Translations under genes and position numbers: made by a program | The notes under the pieces: generated by a model | Seen by the model: the letters and a program-made list of their open reading frames with translations, nothing else | What the model was told of the DNA's origin: nothing | The model's database searches: none | From: Nocardia acidivorans NBRC 108247 | Lineage (GTDB): Bacteria > Actinomycetota > Actinomycetes > Mycobacteriales > Mycobacteriaceae | Length of the DNA: 64,000 bases | Direction of reading: 5' to 3' | Assembly (NCBI RefSeq): GCF_001625085.1 | Contig: NZ_BDAW01000033.1 | Coordinates: 41,061 to 105,060 of the forward strand | Part shown: piece after piece, positions 27,093 to 35,700 of the stretch | Layout of the letters: every line of letters begins with the position of its first letter | Position numbering within the stretch: the first letter of the stretch is position 1

Positions 27093-27401
27093 ATGGTTCG
27101 GATGGTCAACAGGGCGGTTCGGGCACGGCCGCGGTGGCGGCGGGGGAGACCGCCGCTCGGGTACGTTCCGGCGCGTTCGGCCCCGTACTACACGGTGCCG
27201 ATCCGGCCCTCGCAAACTCCCCGCGCCGATTATGTGACGCCGGGCGGGGAGATATTGCTACTGCTGCTCGGACTGCTCTGCTTCGGCGCCGGGGTGGTGC
27301 TGGCGGTACACGGGGTGCTGGTCATCGCCATGGTGCTGATCGTGGTCGGTGGCTTTCCCGTGTACTTCGCACGAGTGGTCCGAGCGCAGCGGCGACTATG
27401 A
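27093..27401 (+). CDS. small membrane protein, unknown
   Basis: 102 residues: an Arg-rich cytosolic N-terminus (MVRMVNRAVRARPRWRRG), a short Pro/Tyr-containing linker, and two close hydrophobic stretches around residues 50-90. It ends with basic residues. ATG at 27093 has GAGG seven bases upstream, better than the ATG-like start at 27036. I do not recognise a family. It is convergent with the isochorismatase-like gene and lies 132 bp after the glycoside-hydrolase-like gene. Confidence 0.6.
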   Translation: MVRMVNRAVRARPRWRRGRPPLGYVPARSAPYYTVPIRPSQTPRADYVTPGGEILLLLLGLLCFGAGVVLAVHGVLVIAMVLIVVGGFPVYFARVVRAQRRL

Positions 27402-27415
27402 GCGGGGCGGTCCCG

Positions 27416-28057
27416 TCAGTCGCGATGCATCAGTTTGATCAATGACGCGGTATCGGTGGTGCGTGAGCCGCCTGCGAAAGCCAAGGTGGCATAGGCGCGT
27501 TCGGCGGCCTCCTGATGTCCGGCGCCGCAGGCGTCGGTGACCATGATCGGGAGGTAGCCGAGGTCGGTGGCGTGCCGCACGGTGGGTTCGATGCCGATCT
27601 CCAGCGCGATGCCGGCCACGGCGAACGAGTCGATTCCCAAGTCCCGCAGGGCGATATCGAGCGGGGTGCCGGTGAAGGCGGACATGGCGATCTTGTCGAA
27701 GACCACCTCGTTCGGGCCGGGTTCCAGTTCGGGCACCAGTTGATATGCCGGTGAGCCCTGGAGGAAGGGCGCGTGCACCTGGGCCGGATCGTCGACGTGC
27801 TGCCACTCCATAGCCGTGCGCAATTGCGAAACGCCCGCCGCGGCCACCGGTATCGACATGTGCCGGGTGTAGAACACCCGGAACCCCCTCTCGCGGGCGG
27901 CATCCCGCAGCTGTACACAGGCTTCGACAATGCGTTCCCCGTCGGGTATCTGCCGTACGATTCCGACCTGCATGTCATAGATCAGCAGTGCCATCCGTTT
28001 CGGATCGCACGCATCCTCGATGGTCTGCGGAATGGTCAGTCCGTACGCGTATCGCAT
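27416..28057 (-). CDS. isochorismatase-fold hydrolase lacking the cysteine nucleophile
   Basis: 213-residue isochorismatase/cysteine-hydrolase-fold protein. Asp28 (LLIYDMQ) and Lys122 (FDKIAMSAF) of the triad are present. The third position, normally Cys six residues after the VTG glycine, is Gly155 in AGIALEIGIEPT. True isochorismatases work without a cysteine nucleophile, so vinyl-ether hydrolysis or a non-catalytic role fit better than amidase activity. It lies six bases downstream of the small protein gene at 28064 and is probably co-transcribed with it. Confidence 0.82.
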   Translation of the reverse strand: MRYAYGLTIPQTIEDACDPKRMALLIYDMQVGIVRQIPDGERIVEACVQLRDAARERGFRVFYTRHMSIPVAAAGVSQLRTAMEWQHVDDPAQVHAPFLQGSPAYQLVPELEPGPNEVVFDKIAMSAFTGTPLDIALRDLGIDSFAVAGIALEIGIEPTVRHATDLGYLPIMVTDACGAGHQEAAERAYATLAFAGGSRTTDTASLIKLMHRD

Positions 28058-28063
28058 CTCGCC

Positions 28064-28390
28064 TCACTTGGTCCGGTCGTAGGGTTCGGCGACGTCGACG
28101 GTGTCGGCCATCAGCGCCTCCAGCGGCAGCGGTGCGGTCACCGGCACATACGTCCACTCCAGGAAACCCTTCTTGGTCAATGGAAAGTCCTCGATGTACC
28201 GCTTGGCCTCATCGACGCTCTCCACCTCGAACACGATCACCACACCCGGCTCATCGGCCCGCGCGTAGTTCTCCCGCACGATCCCGGCCTTCCACAGCCG
28301 CCACACATTGGCCACTTCCTCGGGGAGGAAGGGGGTGATGGTCTCCAGTGTGACACCCGGCTTGAATCGATCGAAAGCAATGATCTTCAT
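28064..28390 (-). CDS. small ferredoxin-like-fold protein
   Basis: 108 residues, MKIIAFDRFKPGVTLETI onward, with alternating strands and helices and the segment GVVIVFEVESVDEAKRYIEDFPLTKKGFLEW. This resembles muconolactone-isomerase/YciI-type dimeric alpha-beta proteins, which are often small isomerases or accessory proteins. No catalytic residues can be assigned. It is first in a two-gene unit with the isochorismatase-like protein, so a joint role in metabolism of a small acid is possible. Confidence 0.68.
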   Translation of the reverse strand: MKIIAFDRFKPGVTLETITPFLPEEVANVWRLWKAGIVRENYARADEPGVVIVFEVESVDEAKRYIEDFPLTKKGFLEWTYVPVTAPLPLEALMADTVDVAEPYDRTK

Positions 28391-28511
28391 GAACTTTGAA
28401 CTTCCTATCAGCGTTTGCGATGCATCCGTACCGAACCCCCCCAGCCCAGGTGACCCCGATTGAGGACCCTGCCATATTCGCGGTAGCCCGATGTTTCCGA
28501 TGTTGGGAAGG

Positions 28512-29513
28512 TCAGGAGGTGGCGGAGAGGTGGGTCATCAGGCGTTTGCGGTAGGCGTCGAGGATTACGGCGATGATGATGACGGCGCCGGTGACCATGG
28601 TGCGCTGGAAGTCCGAGACGCCCATCAGGAGTAGGCCGTTGGTGAGGACGCCCAACAGGCAGGCGCCCAGCAGGGTGCCGATGACCGAGCCGCGGCCGCC
28701 GGAGAGGCTGGCGCCGCCGATGACCACGGCGGCGATGGCATTGAGTTCATAGCCCTGGCCGAGGATGGGGCTGGCCACGCCGAGGCGGGCCATGTAGATG
28801 ACCGCGGCCACGCCCACGCAGACGCCGCCTATGACAAAGCAGATGATCTTGATGAGATTGGTGCGGTGGCCGGAGAGGCGGACGGCTTCCTCATTGTTGC
28901 CGGTGGCGTAGACCAGGCGGCCGAAAACGGTGCGGGACAACACGAACCAGGCCAGAGCGACGATGAGCAGGGCCACCGCGAAGACGGCGGGTATCCCGGC
29001 GATGGTGCGGGTGCCGAAGGCGGTGAGGGCGTGCGGAAGGTTGTAGATGGTGCGGGCGTCGGTGTACTGCTCGGCCGCACCGCGCGCGAAGTAGAGCATG
29101 CCGAGGGTGACGATGAAGGACGGCACCCGCCAGCGTTCGGTGACGAAACCGCTGATCAGTCCGCAGAGCGCGCCGATGAGCAGGCTGAGTCCGATGGCCA
29201 TGGGGATACCGGAGGAGCCGCCGTTCTCCATCGCCTTGCCCGCCACCACCGCGCAGAGCGCGATCACCGAACCGACCGACAGATCGATACCGCCCACCAG
29301 GATCACGAAGGTCATGCCGACCGCCAGAATGGTGTTCAGCGTGATCTGGGTCATGATGTCGCGAATATTGCCGGTGGTCGCGAAATGCGGTGCGGCGGCG
29401 AGGAAGAACGCCGCCAGCGCGATCAGCGCCACGCCGATCCCGGCCTCGCCGAGCACCTGACTCAGCACCCGGCCGGCTCGGGTTTCGGCGCGCGCCGTGC
29501 TCAGGGATGTCAT
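28512..29513 (-). CDS. ribose-type ABC transporter permease
   Basis: 333-residue permease of the RbsC/AraH family with eight to ten membrane helices. Characteristic segments are TLNTILAVGMTFVILVGGIDLSVGSV and AAVVIGGASLSGGRGSVIGTLLG, the latter contacting the ATPase. Its ATG overlaps the ATPase stop by 4 bp. It forms the membrane pore of the sugar importer encoded with the neighbouring ATPase, binding protein and LacI regulator. The sugar is not identified. Confidence 0.92.
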   Translation of the reverse strand: MTSLSTARAETRAGRVLSQVLGEAGIGVALIALAAFFLAAAPHFATTGNIRDIMTQITLNTILAVGMTFVILVGGIDLSVGSVIALCAVVAGKAMENGGSSGIPMAIGLSLLIGALCGLISGFVTERWRVPSFIVTLGMLYFARGAAEQYTDARTIYNLPHALTAFGTRTIAGIPAVFAVALLIVALAWFVLSRTVFGRLVYATGNNEEAVRLSGHRTNLIKIICFVIGGVCVGVAAVIYMARLGVASPILGQGYELNAIAAVVIGGASLSGGRGSVIGTLLGACLLGVLTNGLLLMGVSDFQRTMVTGAVIIIAVILDAYRKRLMTHLSATS

Positions 29514-31036
29514 GCTGCACCACCGTTCTTGAGATAGCCGGAGTAGGCCAGATTGAGAATGTGTTCGGCGTCGAAGTCGGCGCGGGCGACCTCCCCGGTG
29601 ATCCGGCCCGCCGAGAAGACGATGAGGCGATCGCAGATGCCGATCAGCTCGGACAGATCGGAGGAGACCATCAGCACGCCCTTGCCCGCCTCGGCCAAAT
29701 CCAATAGCAACTGGTGGATTTCGTAGCGTGCGCCGACGTCTATGCCCCGGGTGGGCTCGTCGACGATCAGCAGATCGGCGTCGGCGGCGAGCCAGCGCCC
29801 CAGCACCACCTTCTGCTGATTGCCGCCCGAGAGCGCGCGAACGGTCTGCTCGGGACCGCTCGCCTTGATTCGCAACTTCTCGGAAAGCGCACGGGCGGCG
29901 TCATTTTCGACGCCCCTGCGGAGCAGGCCGGAGCTGCTGACCTTCGACAGCCCGGCCAGGCTCAGGTTCGCGGCAATGGACAGGTCGAGCACCAACCCCT
30001 GCGCCTTACGATCCTCGGTCAGAAAGCTGATACCGTGCCGGACCGCCGCCCGGGGGTTGGGCACCCGGGTCCGCTTGCCGCGCACCGCGATAACGCCCCC
30101 GGCGGCCCGATCCGCGCCGAAGATGGCACGCATGGCCTCGGTGCGCCCGGAGCCGACCAGCCCCGCCACGCCCACCACCTCACCGGCGCGCACCGCGAAC
30201 GAGATGGCCGGTGTCCGCGGTGTCACCGTCAGATCGCGGACGCTCAACAGTTCGTCGCCGACGGCCCGTGCGGTCACCGGCGGATACTCCGCGGCCAGAT
30301 CGCGCCCCACCATCATGCGCACCAGCTCGGGTATGTCGAGCTCGGCGATGTCCCGCGCCGCGACGCCGGTTCCATTGCGCAGCACCGTGACCCGGTCGCC
30401 GATCTCGAATATCTCATCGAGATGATGCGAGATGAAGATGATCGCCACGCCTTCTTCGCGCAGTCGCCGCATCACCTTGAACAGCGTCGCCGTCTCGCGC
30501 GGGGTGAGCGTCGCGGTCGGCTCATCCATGATCAGCAGCCGGCATTCGGTGGAGAGCGCCTTGGCGATCTCGACCAACTGCATCTGTGCGATGCCGAGCC
30601 GTGCGACCGGGGTGTCGGGGGATACCTCCAGGCCCACCTGCGCCAGCAGACCCTCTGCCCGCCCGCGCATTTCCCGCCGGTCGAGAATCCCGAACCGGCG
30701 CGGCATATGTTGCAGGAAGAGATTCTCGGCGACCGTCAGTGCGGGCAGCAGCGCCAACTCCTGGTGGACGACCTGAATCCCGGCGCGCAACGCCGCCGCG
30801 GCATTTCCGGGCCGATGTTCGGCCCCGCCGAGCGTCATCCGCCCGGAGTCCGGATGCTCCAGGCCCGCAAGGCATTTCACCAGCGTGGACTTGCCCGCCC
30901 CGTTCTCGCCGATCAATACGTGAATCTCGCCGGCGCGCACGCTCAGGTCCACACCGTCGAGCGCGGTGACGCCCGGATAACGTTTGGTCAGGCCGGTGAC
31001 CTCGAGTATCGCCCCGGCTGCTGCTTCGGGATTCAT
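29510..31036 (-). CDS. ribose-type ABC transporter ATPase, duplicated domain
   Basis: 508 residues with two ABC domains, as in RbsA/MglA. First Walker A is GENGAGKSTLVK, its signature region is poorly conserved (VARLGIAQMQLVEIAKAL), and Walker B is LLIMDEPTA. The second copy has a degenerate Walker A (GLVGSGRTEAMRAI), a good signature LSGGNQQKVVLGRWL and Walker B LLIVDEPTRG. This asymmetry is normal for the family. ATG at 31036 starts just before a long intercistronic hairpin. It powers the permease encoded next. Confidence 0.93.
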   Translation of the reverse strand: MNPEAAAGAILEVTGLTKRYPGVTALDGVDLSVRAGEIHVLIGENGAGKSTLVKCLAGLEHPDSGRMTLGGAEHRPGNAAAALRAGIQVVHQELALLPALTVAENLFLQHMPRRFGILDRREMRGRAEGLLAQVGLEVSPDTPVARLGIAQMQLVEIAKALSTECRLLIMDEPTATLTPRETATLFKVMRRLREEGVAIIFISHHLDEIFEIGDRVTVLRNGTGVAARDIAELDIPELVRMMVGRDLAAEYPPVTARAVGDELLSVRDLTVTPRTPAISFAVRAGEVVGVAGLVGSGRTEAMRAIFGADRAAGGVIAVRGKRTRVPNPRAAVRHGISFLTEDRKAQGLVLDLSIAANLSLAGLSKVSSSGLLRRGVENDAARALSEKLRIKASGPEQTVRALSGGNQQKVVLGRWLAADADLLIVDEPTRGIDVGARYEIHQLLLDLAEAGKGVLMVSSDLSELIGICDRLIVFSAGRITGEVARADFDAEHILNLAYSGYLKNGGAA

Positions 31037-31059
31037 TGTGCTCCAACTACTCTCGGGAT

Positions 31060-31098
31060 GTGCCGGATGGCGTCGCCGAGATCGACGCCATCCGGCAC
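31060..31098 (-). other. 16-bp perfect intercistronic stem-loop
   Basis: GTGCCGGATGGCGTCG and CGACGCCATCCGGCAC are separated by seven bases. The element lies in the 80-bp gap between the binding-protein gene (ends 31117) and the ATPase gene (starts 31036). Such hairpins after solute-binding-protein genes are known to protect the upstream mRNA or attenuate transcription so that binding protein exceeds membrane components. Confidence 0.7.
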
Positions 31099-31116
31099 GT
31101 GTCCGCGCCGGGCCCC

Positions 31117-32070
31117 TCACGCCCCGGCGGTGACCACATTCATCCGGGTCTTCTGCCAACCGGTGACGGCCTGGCCTGAGATCAGCTTCATGGCGACGTC
31201 GATGCCGTCACCCGCCTGCTCGGACCCGTACTGGTCGAGCGTGGCCAGCATCGGCCCGTTCTGCAGGAACGGCTTCACCGCCGGAATATTGTCGATGGAT
31301 ACAACTTTCACGTTCGCGGAGCGTTCCTGGATCACCTTGATCACGCCCAGCGCCATGGAGTCGTTGGAGGCCAGGACGCCCTGGATATCCGGATGCGCGG
31401 TGAGCATATTGCCGAATACCGTGTACGCCTCATCGGTTTCCCAGTGCGCGGTCTTGGAGTCGAGCAGGGTCAGCTTCGCCTCGGCGACGGTGTCGTTGAA
31501 ACCGTTCTTGCGCTGTAATGCGTTGTCCGCGCCCGGATTGCCCTCCAGGATGACGACCTTCCCGCCCGGCACGGCCTTGGCCAGCACATCGCCGACCTGT
31601 TTGGCGCCCGCGCGATTGTCCGGCCCCACCAGCGGAATATCCACTCCGGCGGCCGACAGCGCCCCCGGGTCCAGTGCCACATCGATATTGACGACCTTGA
31701 TCCCGGCCTTGCTCGCCTTGACCACCGACTGCACCAGCGCCTTGGAGTCGGCCGGTGCGATCACGATGGCCTGCACGCGCTGGGTGATGCACTTGTCGAC
31801 CAGTGCGATCTGCCCGTCCACATCGGTCTCGTTCTGAATGCCCGCGGTCCGCAGATCCAGCGTGCCGAGTTGGTCGACGTGATCCTTCGCGCCCTTCTGC
31901 ATCTGCTGGAAGTACTCGTTGGCGAGCGACTTCATGATCAGGCAGACGGTCGGCTTGCCGTTCGCGCCGGTCGCCGGTCCCGATGCGGTGTCCTCGGTAC
32001 CGCAGGCGCCCAGTGCCGCGGTGGCGGCGGCGATGGCGACGGCGAGCACTGTCCTTGTGCCTCTGTGCAT
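31117..32070 (-). CDS. sugar-binding lipoprotein of ABC importer
   Basis: 317 residues, periplasmic-binding-protein fold of the RbsB type (Peripla_BP_4). A lipoprotein signal ends in AALGAC, then a Gly/Thr linker. The mature part shows CLIMKSLANEYFQQMQKG, ITQRVQAIVIAPADS, VILEGNPGADNALQRKNGF and GVLASNDSMALG, all expected in ribose/galactose-type binders. It is anchored outside the membrane and hands a sugar to the permease. ATG at 32070 is eight bases after the LacI stop. Confidence 0.92.
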   Translation of the reverse strand: MHRGTRTVLAVAIAAATAALGACGTEDTASGPATGANGKPTVCLIMKSLANEYFQQMQKGAKDHVDQLGTLDLRTAGIQNETDVDGQIALVDKCITQRVQAIVIAPADSKALVQSVVKASKAGIKVVNIDVALDPGALSAAGVDIPLVGPDNRAGAKQVGDVLAKAVPGGKVVILEGNPGADNALQRKNGFNDTVAEAKLTLLDSKTAHWETDEAYTVFGNMLTAHPDIQGVLASNDSMALGVIKVIQERSANVKVVSIDNIPAVKPFLQNGPMLATLDQYGSEQAGDGIDVAMKLISGQAVTGWQKTRMNVVTAGA

Positions 32071-32077
32071 GTCGGAT

Positions 32078-33142
32078 TTACCTCTCTTGGTGGAGCCGGT
32101 CTTCGGCAGAGATCGCCGAATCACCGCCGAGCGGGTCCGGGCAGCCGCAGGAGCCGCGCGGGACCAGGGTGGTGCCATGGCTGATCCGGGTCGGCGGTAA
32201 CCCCGGATCGGCCATCTTCGCCAGCAGCCATTCGACCGCCGAACGTCCCAGCCGTTCGAAGGGCTGTCGCATGGTGGTGAGCGCGGGCACGGTGTACGCG
32301 CTGCCCTCGATACCGTCGAAGGCGCAGATCGCCAGGTCCTGCGGCACCCGAAGTCCCAATTCGGCTGCGGCGCGCAGGACTCCGAGGGCTTGTTCGTCAC
32401 TGGCGACGAACAGCGCCTCGGGCCGGTCGGGTCCGGCGAGCAGGGCGCGGCCCGCGCGATAACCGTCCGCGCGGCCGAAGGCGGCATGCACCAGCAGGCC
32501 GTCGCCGGGGCGCTGTCCGGCATCGGTGAGTGCGCGCCGCCACCCGGCCACCCGGTCGACCGTCGGATGGATGCCTTCCAGGCCCGCGATACAGCCGATC
32601 CGCGAGAGCCCGTGCGCCAGCAGATGTTCGGTGGCCTGATAGGCCCCGCCCTCATTGTCGACCAGCACATGCGCGGCCCCGGGTAGGTCGAGCTCGCGAT
32701 CGAGCACCAACTGCGGCACGGTCGTGCCCGAGAGTTCCGCGACCCAGCTCCCGGCCCCGTGCGCCGGGGCGACGAGGAGCCCGTCCACCTGCCGGTCGAT
32801 GAGTATCCGAATGTAGGTGGCCTCGCGCTCGTCATTGTCCATCGCGTTGCCGAGCAACAGGGTGTATCCCGCCTCGAAGGCGACATCCTCGATGGCCCTG
32901 GCCAATTCGGCGAAGAACGGATTCGAGTTGTCCGGGACCACCAGCCCCAATGTCATGGTTCGCGAGGTCTTGAGCGATCGCGCCACCGCATTGGGCCGGT
33001 ATCCGAGTTCCTTGATGGCGGCCACGATTCGCGCCCGCGTCGCCGGCGCCACCCCGCGCGGCCCGTCATTGAGCACATAGCTGACCATGGCCTCCGACGT
33101 GCCCGCCAGTCGCGCCACATCTCGCCGTGTGACCATGATCAA
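32078..33142 (-). CDS. LacI-family repressor of the sugar ABC operon
   Basis: 354 residues. The N-terminal LacI helix-turn-helix reads TRRDVARLAGTSEAMVSYVLN and the hinge helix NAVARSLKTSRT; the rest is a RbsR-like sugar-binding domain with VPDNSNPFFAELARAIED and FVASDEQALGVLRAA. ATG at 33142 or 33136. It is the first gene of the operon and lies directly below a perfect inverted repeat, so it probably represses its own operon and is released by the transported sugar. Confidence 0.92.
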   Translation of the reverse strand: MIMVTRRDVARLAGTSEAMVSYVLNDGPRGVAPATRARIVAAIKELGYRPNAVARSLKTSRTMTLGLVVPDNSNPFFAELARAIEDVAFEAGYTLLLGNAMDNDEREATYIRILIDRQVDGLLVAPAHGAGSWVAELSGTTVPQLVLDRELDLPGAAHVLVDNEGGAYQATEHLLAHGLSRIGCIAGLEGIHPTVDRVAGWRRALTDAGQRPGDGLLVHAAFGRADGYRAGRALLAGPDRPEALFVASDEQALGVLRAAAELGLRVPQDLAICAFDGIEGSAYTVPALTTMRQPFERLGRSAVEWLLAKMADPGLPPTRISHGTTLVPRGSCGCPDPLGGDSAISAEDRLHQER

Positions 33143-33147
33143 CCCCG

Positions 33148-33163
33148 ATCAACTCGTGTTGAT
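33148..33163. promoter_or_regulatory. candidate LacI operator
   Basis: ATCAAC-TCGT-GTTGAT is a perfect inverted repeat five bases upstream of the lacI-type start codon; a second half-site GATCAAC precedes it at 33137-33143. Even-length symmetry and overlap with the start region fit autoregulation by the LacI-family protein. Confidence 0.6.
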
Positions 33164-33180
33164 TGAGGAGTATGCAGCGA

Positions 33181-33204
33181 AAACCGTCCGGCCGGAGCGG
33201 TTTC
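33181..33204 (-). terminator. terminator of the cutinase-family gene
   Basis: On the minus strand AAACCG...CGGTTT encloses the palindrome TCCGGCCGGA and is followed by a short T-run (CGGTTTTC). It lies 33 bp after the stop of the cutinase-family gene and before the lacI promoter. Confidence 0.55.
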
Positions 33205-33236
33205 GAAAAAACGTTTAAGCAAGCGCGGCCGAAGCG

Positions 33237-34610
33237 CTACGAATTGGCCTGAGCGCCCAGGAAGTTCAGCAGGATCTGCGCGTCGTCGCCGTAGTCGAGG
33301 TGGGCGTTCGAGGCGTAGAAGTTGGCCATGGCCACACCCTGGCGGCTCAGTTGGACGAGATCGTCGACCGCATCGGGACCGCTGATGCTCAGCAGGGTCT
33401 GCGCGGCTACCCGCAGATCACCCCGGACCGCGGTGGCGAAGGGGCCGATCACCGAACTCGCCAGACTCACGGCAGTGGGGGCCAGTGCCGCCACCTCGGC
33501 GGCGGCGGCCAGCGGATCATTGCGGGTCAGGGATTCGACCGCGCGCCAGAGGGTTTCCTGTACCTGGCCGACAGTCGCGGCGATGCCCAGGATATCGATG
33601 CCGGTGAGGGCGTCGGCGATGACGCTCAGGGCGGAGGTGAATCCCGAGGGGTCCACGGCGCCCGCGGCGCGCACGACCGAGGCGATGAGCGAGAGATCGA
33701 CACCGGCGGCGGCCTGCACCATGGGCGCCAGCGCGAGATTCAGATTGGTCGCGATCGCGTGGGCGGTACGGATATCGCCGGTCTGGATGGTGTTCGGCAG
33801 ATCGGTGAGATCGCCCAGAATGGTGGGCAGATTCGCGGCGGTCGCGGCCCAGCCCGCGCCCATCTTCACGATCTGCTCGATGAGCGTGCTCGGATCGGTG
33901 CTGGCCGGGACCAGTGCGGCGATCGGTGCGGGATCACCGCTGAGCACCCGGCCCAATGCGGCCAGGAACGGGGAGGAACCGGCATTGATCGAGCAATACA
34001 GGTCCCCGTCGGCGCAGAGGGTGCGCACGCGATCGGTGAGTGCGCCGAAATCCTGGCTCCGCGGGCCGGCGATACCGTGACCGGGTTGCGGATTGCCCAG
34101 GGAGAGGGTGGTGTTCGGATCGCGATGCGGATCGGCGAGCAGGCCGACGGCGAGGACGCGCTCGGGGCCGATCGGCCCTTGGCCATTGCCGATCTCGGTG
34201 GCGAAATCGCCGATGCCGTCCGCGCCCTGGCTGTATCCGGCCAGCAGCACGCGCGTCGAGGCGCAGAGGCCCCCGACCATGGTGCGCAATCGGGATTCGA
34301 GGGTGCTCAGCGATTCCGCGTAGGTGAGTCCCTGATCGAAAGCGCTTGCGGCATAGGGGGTGTAGCGCACGGTGATATCGGCGCCGAATTGTCGTCGCAG
34401 ACCGTCGCCGATGGGTCTGAGCATGCCCACCGGGACCGTCGGATCCGCATCGGAGTGCGTCTCCCAGGTGCCCGGCGCGAGAATCGCGGTGTAGGGCGTG
34501 CAGGGCGCGCTGCCGCGGCCCTGCGCCTGCGCGCCGCCGACCGCCACGGTGCCGACCAGGACGGCCACCGCGACCGAGATCGCCCCACCCGAGGCCGCCA
34601 GCCTGCTCAT
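33237..34610 (-). CDS. secreted cutinase-family protein with a large insertion
   Basis: 457 residues with a Sec signal (cleavage near GGAQAQG). The cutinase core has the nucleophile in GYSQGADG (Ser127), the acid in the disulfide loop CADGDLYC (Asp203 likely) and a final histidine, His437, in NAHLDYGDD. Between acid and histidine lies an insertion of about 210 mostly helical, Ala/Val/Leu-rich residues, where standard cutinases have about 15. This is an extracellular esterase or lipase; the insertion may form a lid or membrane-interacting domain. ATG at 34610. Regulation not visible. Confidence 0.82.
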   Translation of the reverse strand: MSRLAASGGAISVAVAVLVGTVAVGGAQAQGRGSAPCTPYTAILAPGTWETHSDADPTVPVGMLRPIGDGLRRQFGADITVRYTPYAASAFDQGLTYAESLSTLESRLRTMVGGLCASTRVLLAGYSQGADGIGDFATEIGNGQGPIGPERVLAVGLLADPHRDPNTTLSLGNPQPGHGIAGPRSQDFGALTDRVRTLCADGDLYCSINAGSSPFLAALGRVLSGDPAPIAALVPASTDPSTLIEQIVKMGAGWAATAANLPTILGDLTDLPNTIQTGDIRTAHAIATNLNLALAPMVQAAAGVDLSLIASVVRAAGAVDPSGFTSALSVIADALTGIDILGIAATVGQVQETLWRAVESLTRNDPLAAAAEVAALAPTAVSLASSVIGPFATAVRGDLRVAAQTLLSISGPDAVDDLVQLSRQGVAMANFYASNAHLDYGDDAQILLNFLGAQANS

Positions 34611-34780
34611 TGTCCAATCCCTCTGTCGCCGATGGAGTTTCGAACGGGTGCTACCGCCCGTCGGATAGTCCTGGCCAATTGTCGATCATCGGCCGCCGGC
34701 TCCGCAGGGTTTTCAGACACATAGCCGTTTCAGATGCTTGGACACGGGGAACGGCATCGCGCCCGAACCCGGCCGCGCGC

Positions 34781-35596
34781 TCAGTGCGGGCGCAGCACCA
34801 CCAGACCGGGAGTGCTCGCGACGTACTCGGTGAGCGGAGTGTCGACCACCTGATAGGCGGCCAGCGAGGTCGCATTGCGGAACACCGGACCGTGCGGCGT
34901 GGCGACGAAGATACCCACGTGGGTCACATCGAGCCCGGGCTGATCGGCATAGGCGGCAAGGTAATCGCCGGTGTGCAGCTGGGAGATCACCGCATTGTCG
35001 ACCGCGTTGGCGGGGATGTAGGTGATGTCGCGGTCCACCGCGGGCAGGCCGGCAAGATAGGAGGACCCGTCGGCCTTGGTATTGAGCCGCTTGGGCACCG
35101 TGACGGCCGCGGGGGTGAGCGAGCCGGTGATGTCCCGGGCCGCGGTGCGCGGGGTGGCCGCCCAATCGGTGAAGAAATGCTTGCGATGCAGGAAGTCCAC
35201 GGTGCCGTTGGTGTACCGCGTCTCGGCCAGAGCGGCGATGAAGCTCGCGCGGTCGGTCGACCGGGAGGCCGCTTCGACGTAGTCCAGGAAGGTGAAGCAA
35301 TCCACCCGTCGCAGATCGACGATCAACTCCTCCGGCACGGTCGCCGACCCGACCAGCATGTTCGCCCCGTAGGGCGTGCCGAGCAGCCGCGCCGAGATCT
35401 GATCGATCAACTCGCCCTTGCCCGCGCTCCCGGCGGCCATTCGGGCCCCGAGCAGCTCATCGATCTTGGTCGCGGTGGTGTCGTCGATCGCGAGGGTCGC
35501 GGGCGCGGCGAACGCGGTGCCCCCGGAGAGTCCGACCCCGGCCAGGGTGAGCAGGACGAGCAGTATGCGAGCGATGATGCGCAATGTCGCCTCCAC
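34781..35596 (-). CDS. secreted DUF1460 / amidase-like NlpC-fold protein
   Basis: 271 residues: signal peptide ending AFAAP, then a DUF1460 domain (N-acetylmuramoyl-L-alanine-amidase-like). Candidate catalytic residues are Cys100 in VDCFTFLDYVEA and His226 in DVTHVGIF, giving the Cys-His arrangement of papain-like NlpC/P60 relatives. Other landmarks are GTPYGANM and the RYTNGTVDFLHRKHFFTDW region. It probably cleaves peptidoglycan peptides or an amide outside the cell. ATG at 35596 overlaps no other gene. Confidence 0.85.
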   Translation of the reverse strand: MEATLRIIARILLVLLTLAGVGLSGGTAFAAPATLAIDDTTATKIDELLGARMAAGSAGKGELIDQISARLLGTPYGANMLVGSATVPEELIVDLRRVDCFTFLDYVEAASRSTDRASFIAALAETRYTNGTVDFLHRKHFFTDWAATPRTAARDITGSLTPAAVTVPKRLNTKADGSSYLAGLPAVDRDITYIPANAVDNAVISQLHTGDYLAAYADQPGLDVTHVGIFVATPHGPVFRNATSLAAYQVVDTPLTEYVASTPGLVVLRPH

Positions 35597-35700
35597 GAAA
35601 TGGCCGATCGGTGCATGGGTTCGGCTACCACCGTAGCGGGCGGCGGACCGGTCAGGAATCGAGAAGCGCCCGATACCCGCTCCGACCTAGCGTTATCGCC

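Noticed and set aside
29714..31837. 707-codon plus-strand frame
   Set aside because: Antisense to the ABC ATPase and binding protein; no coding signal of its own.
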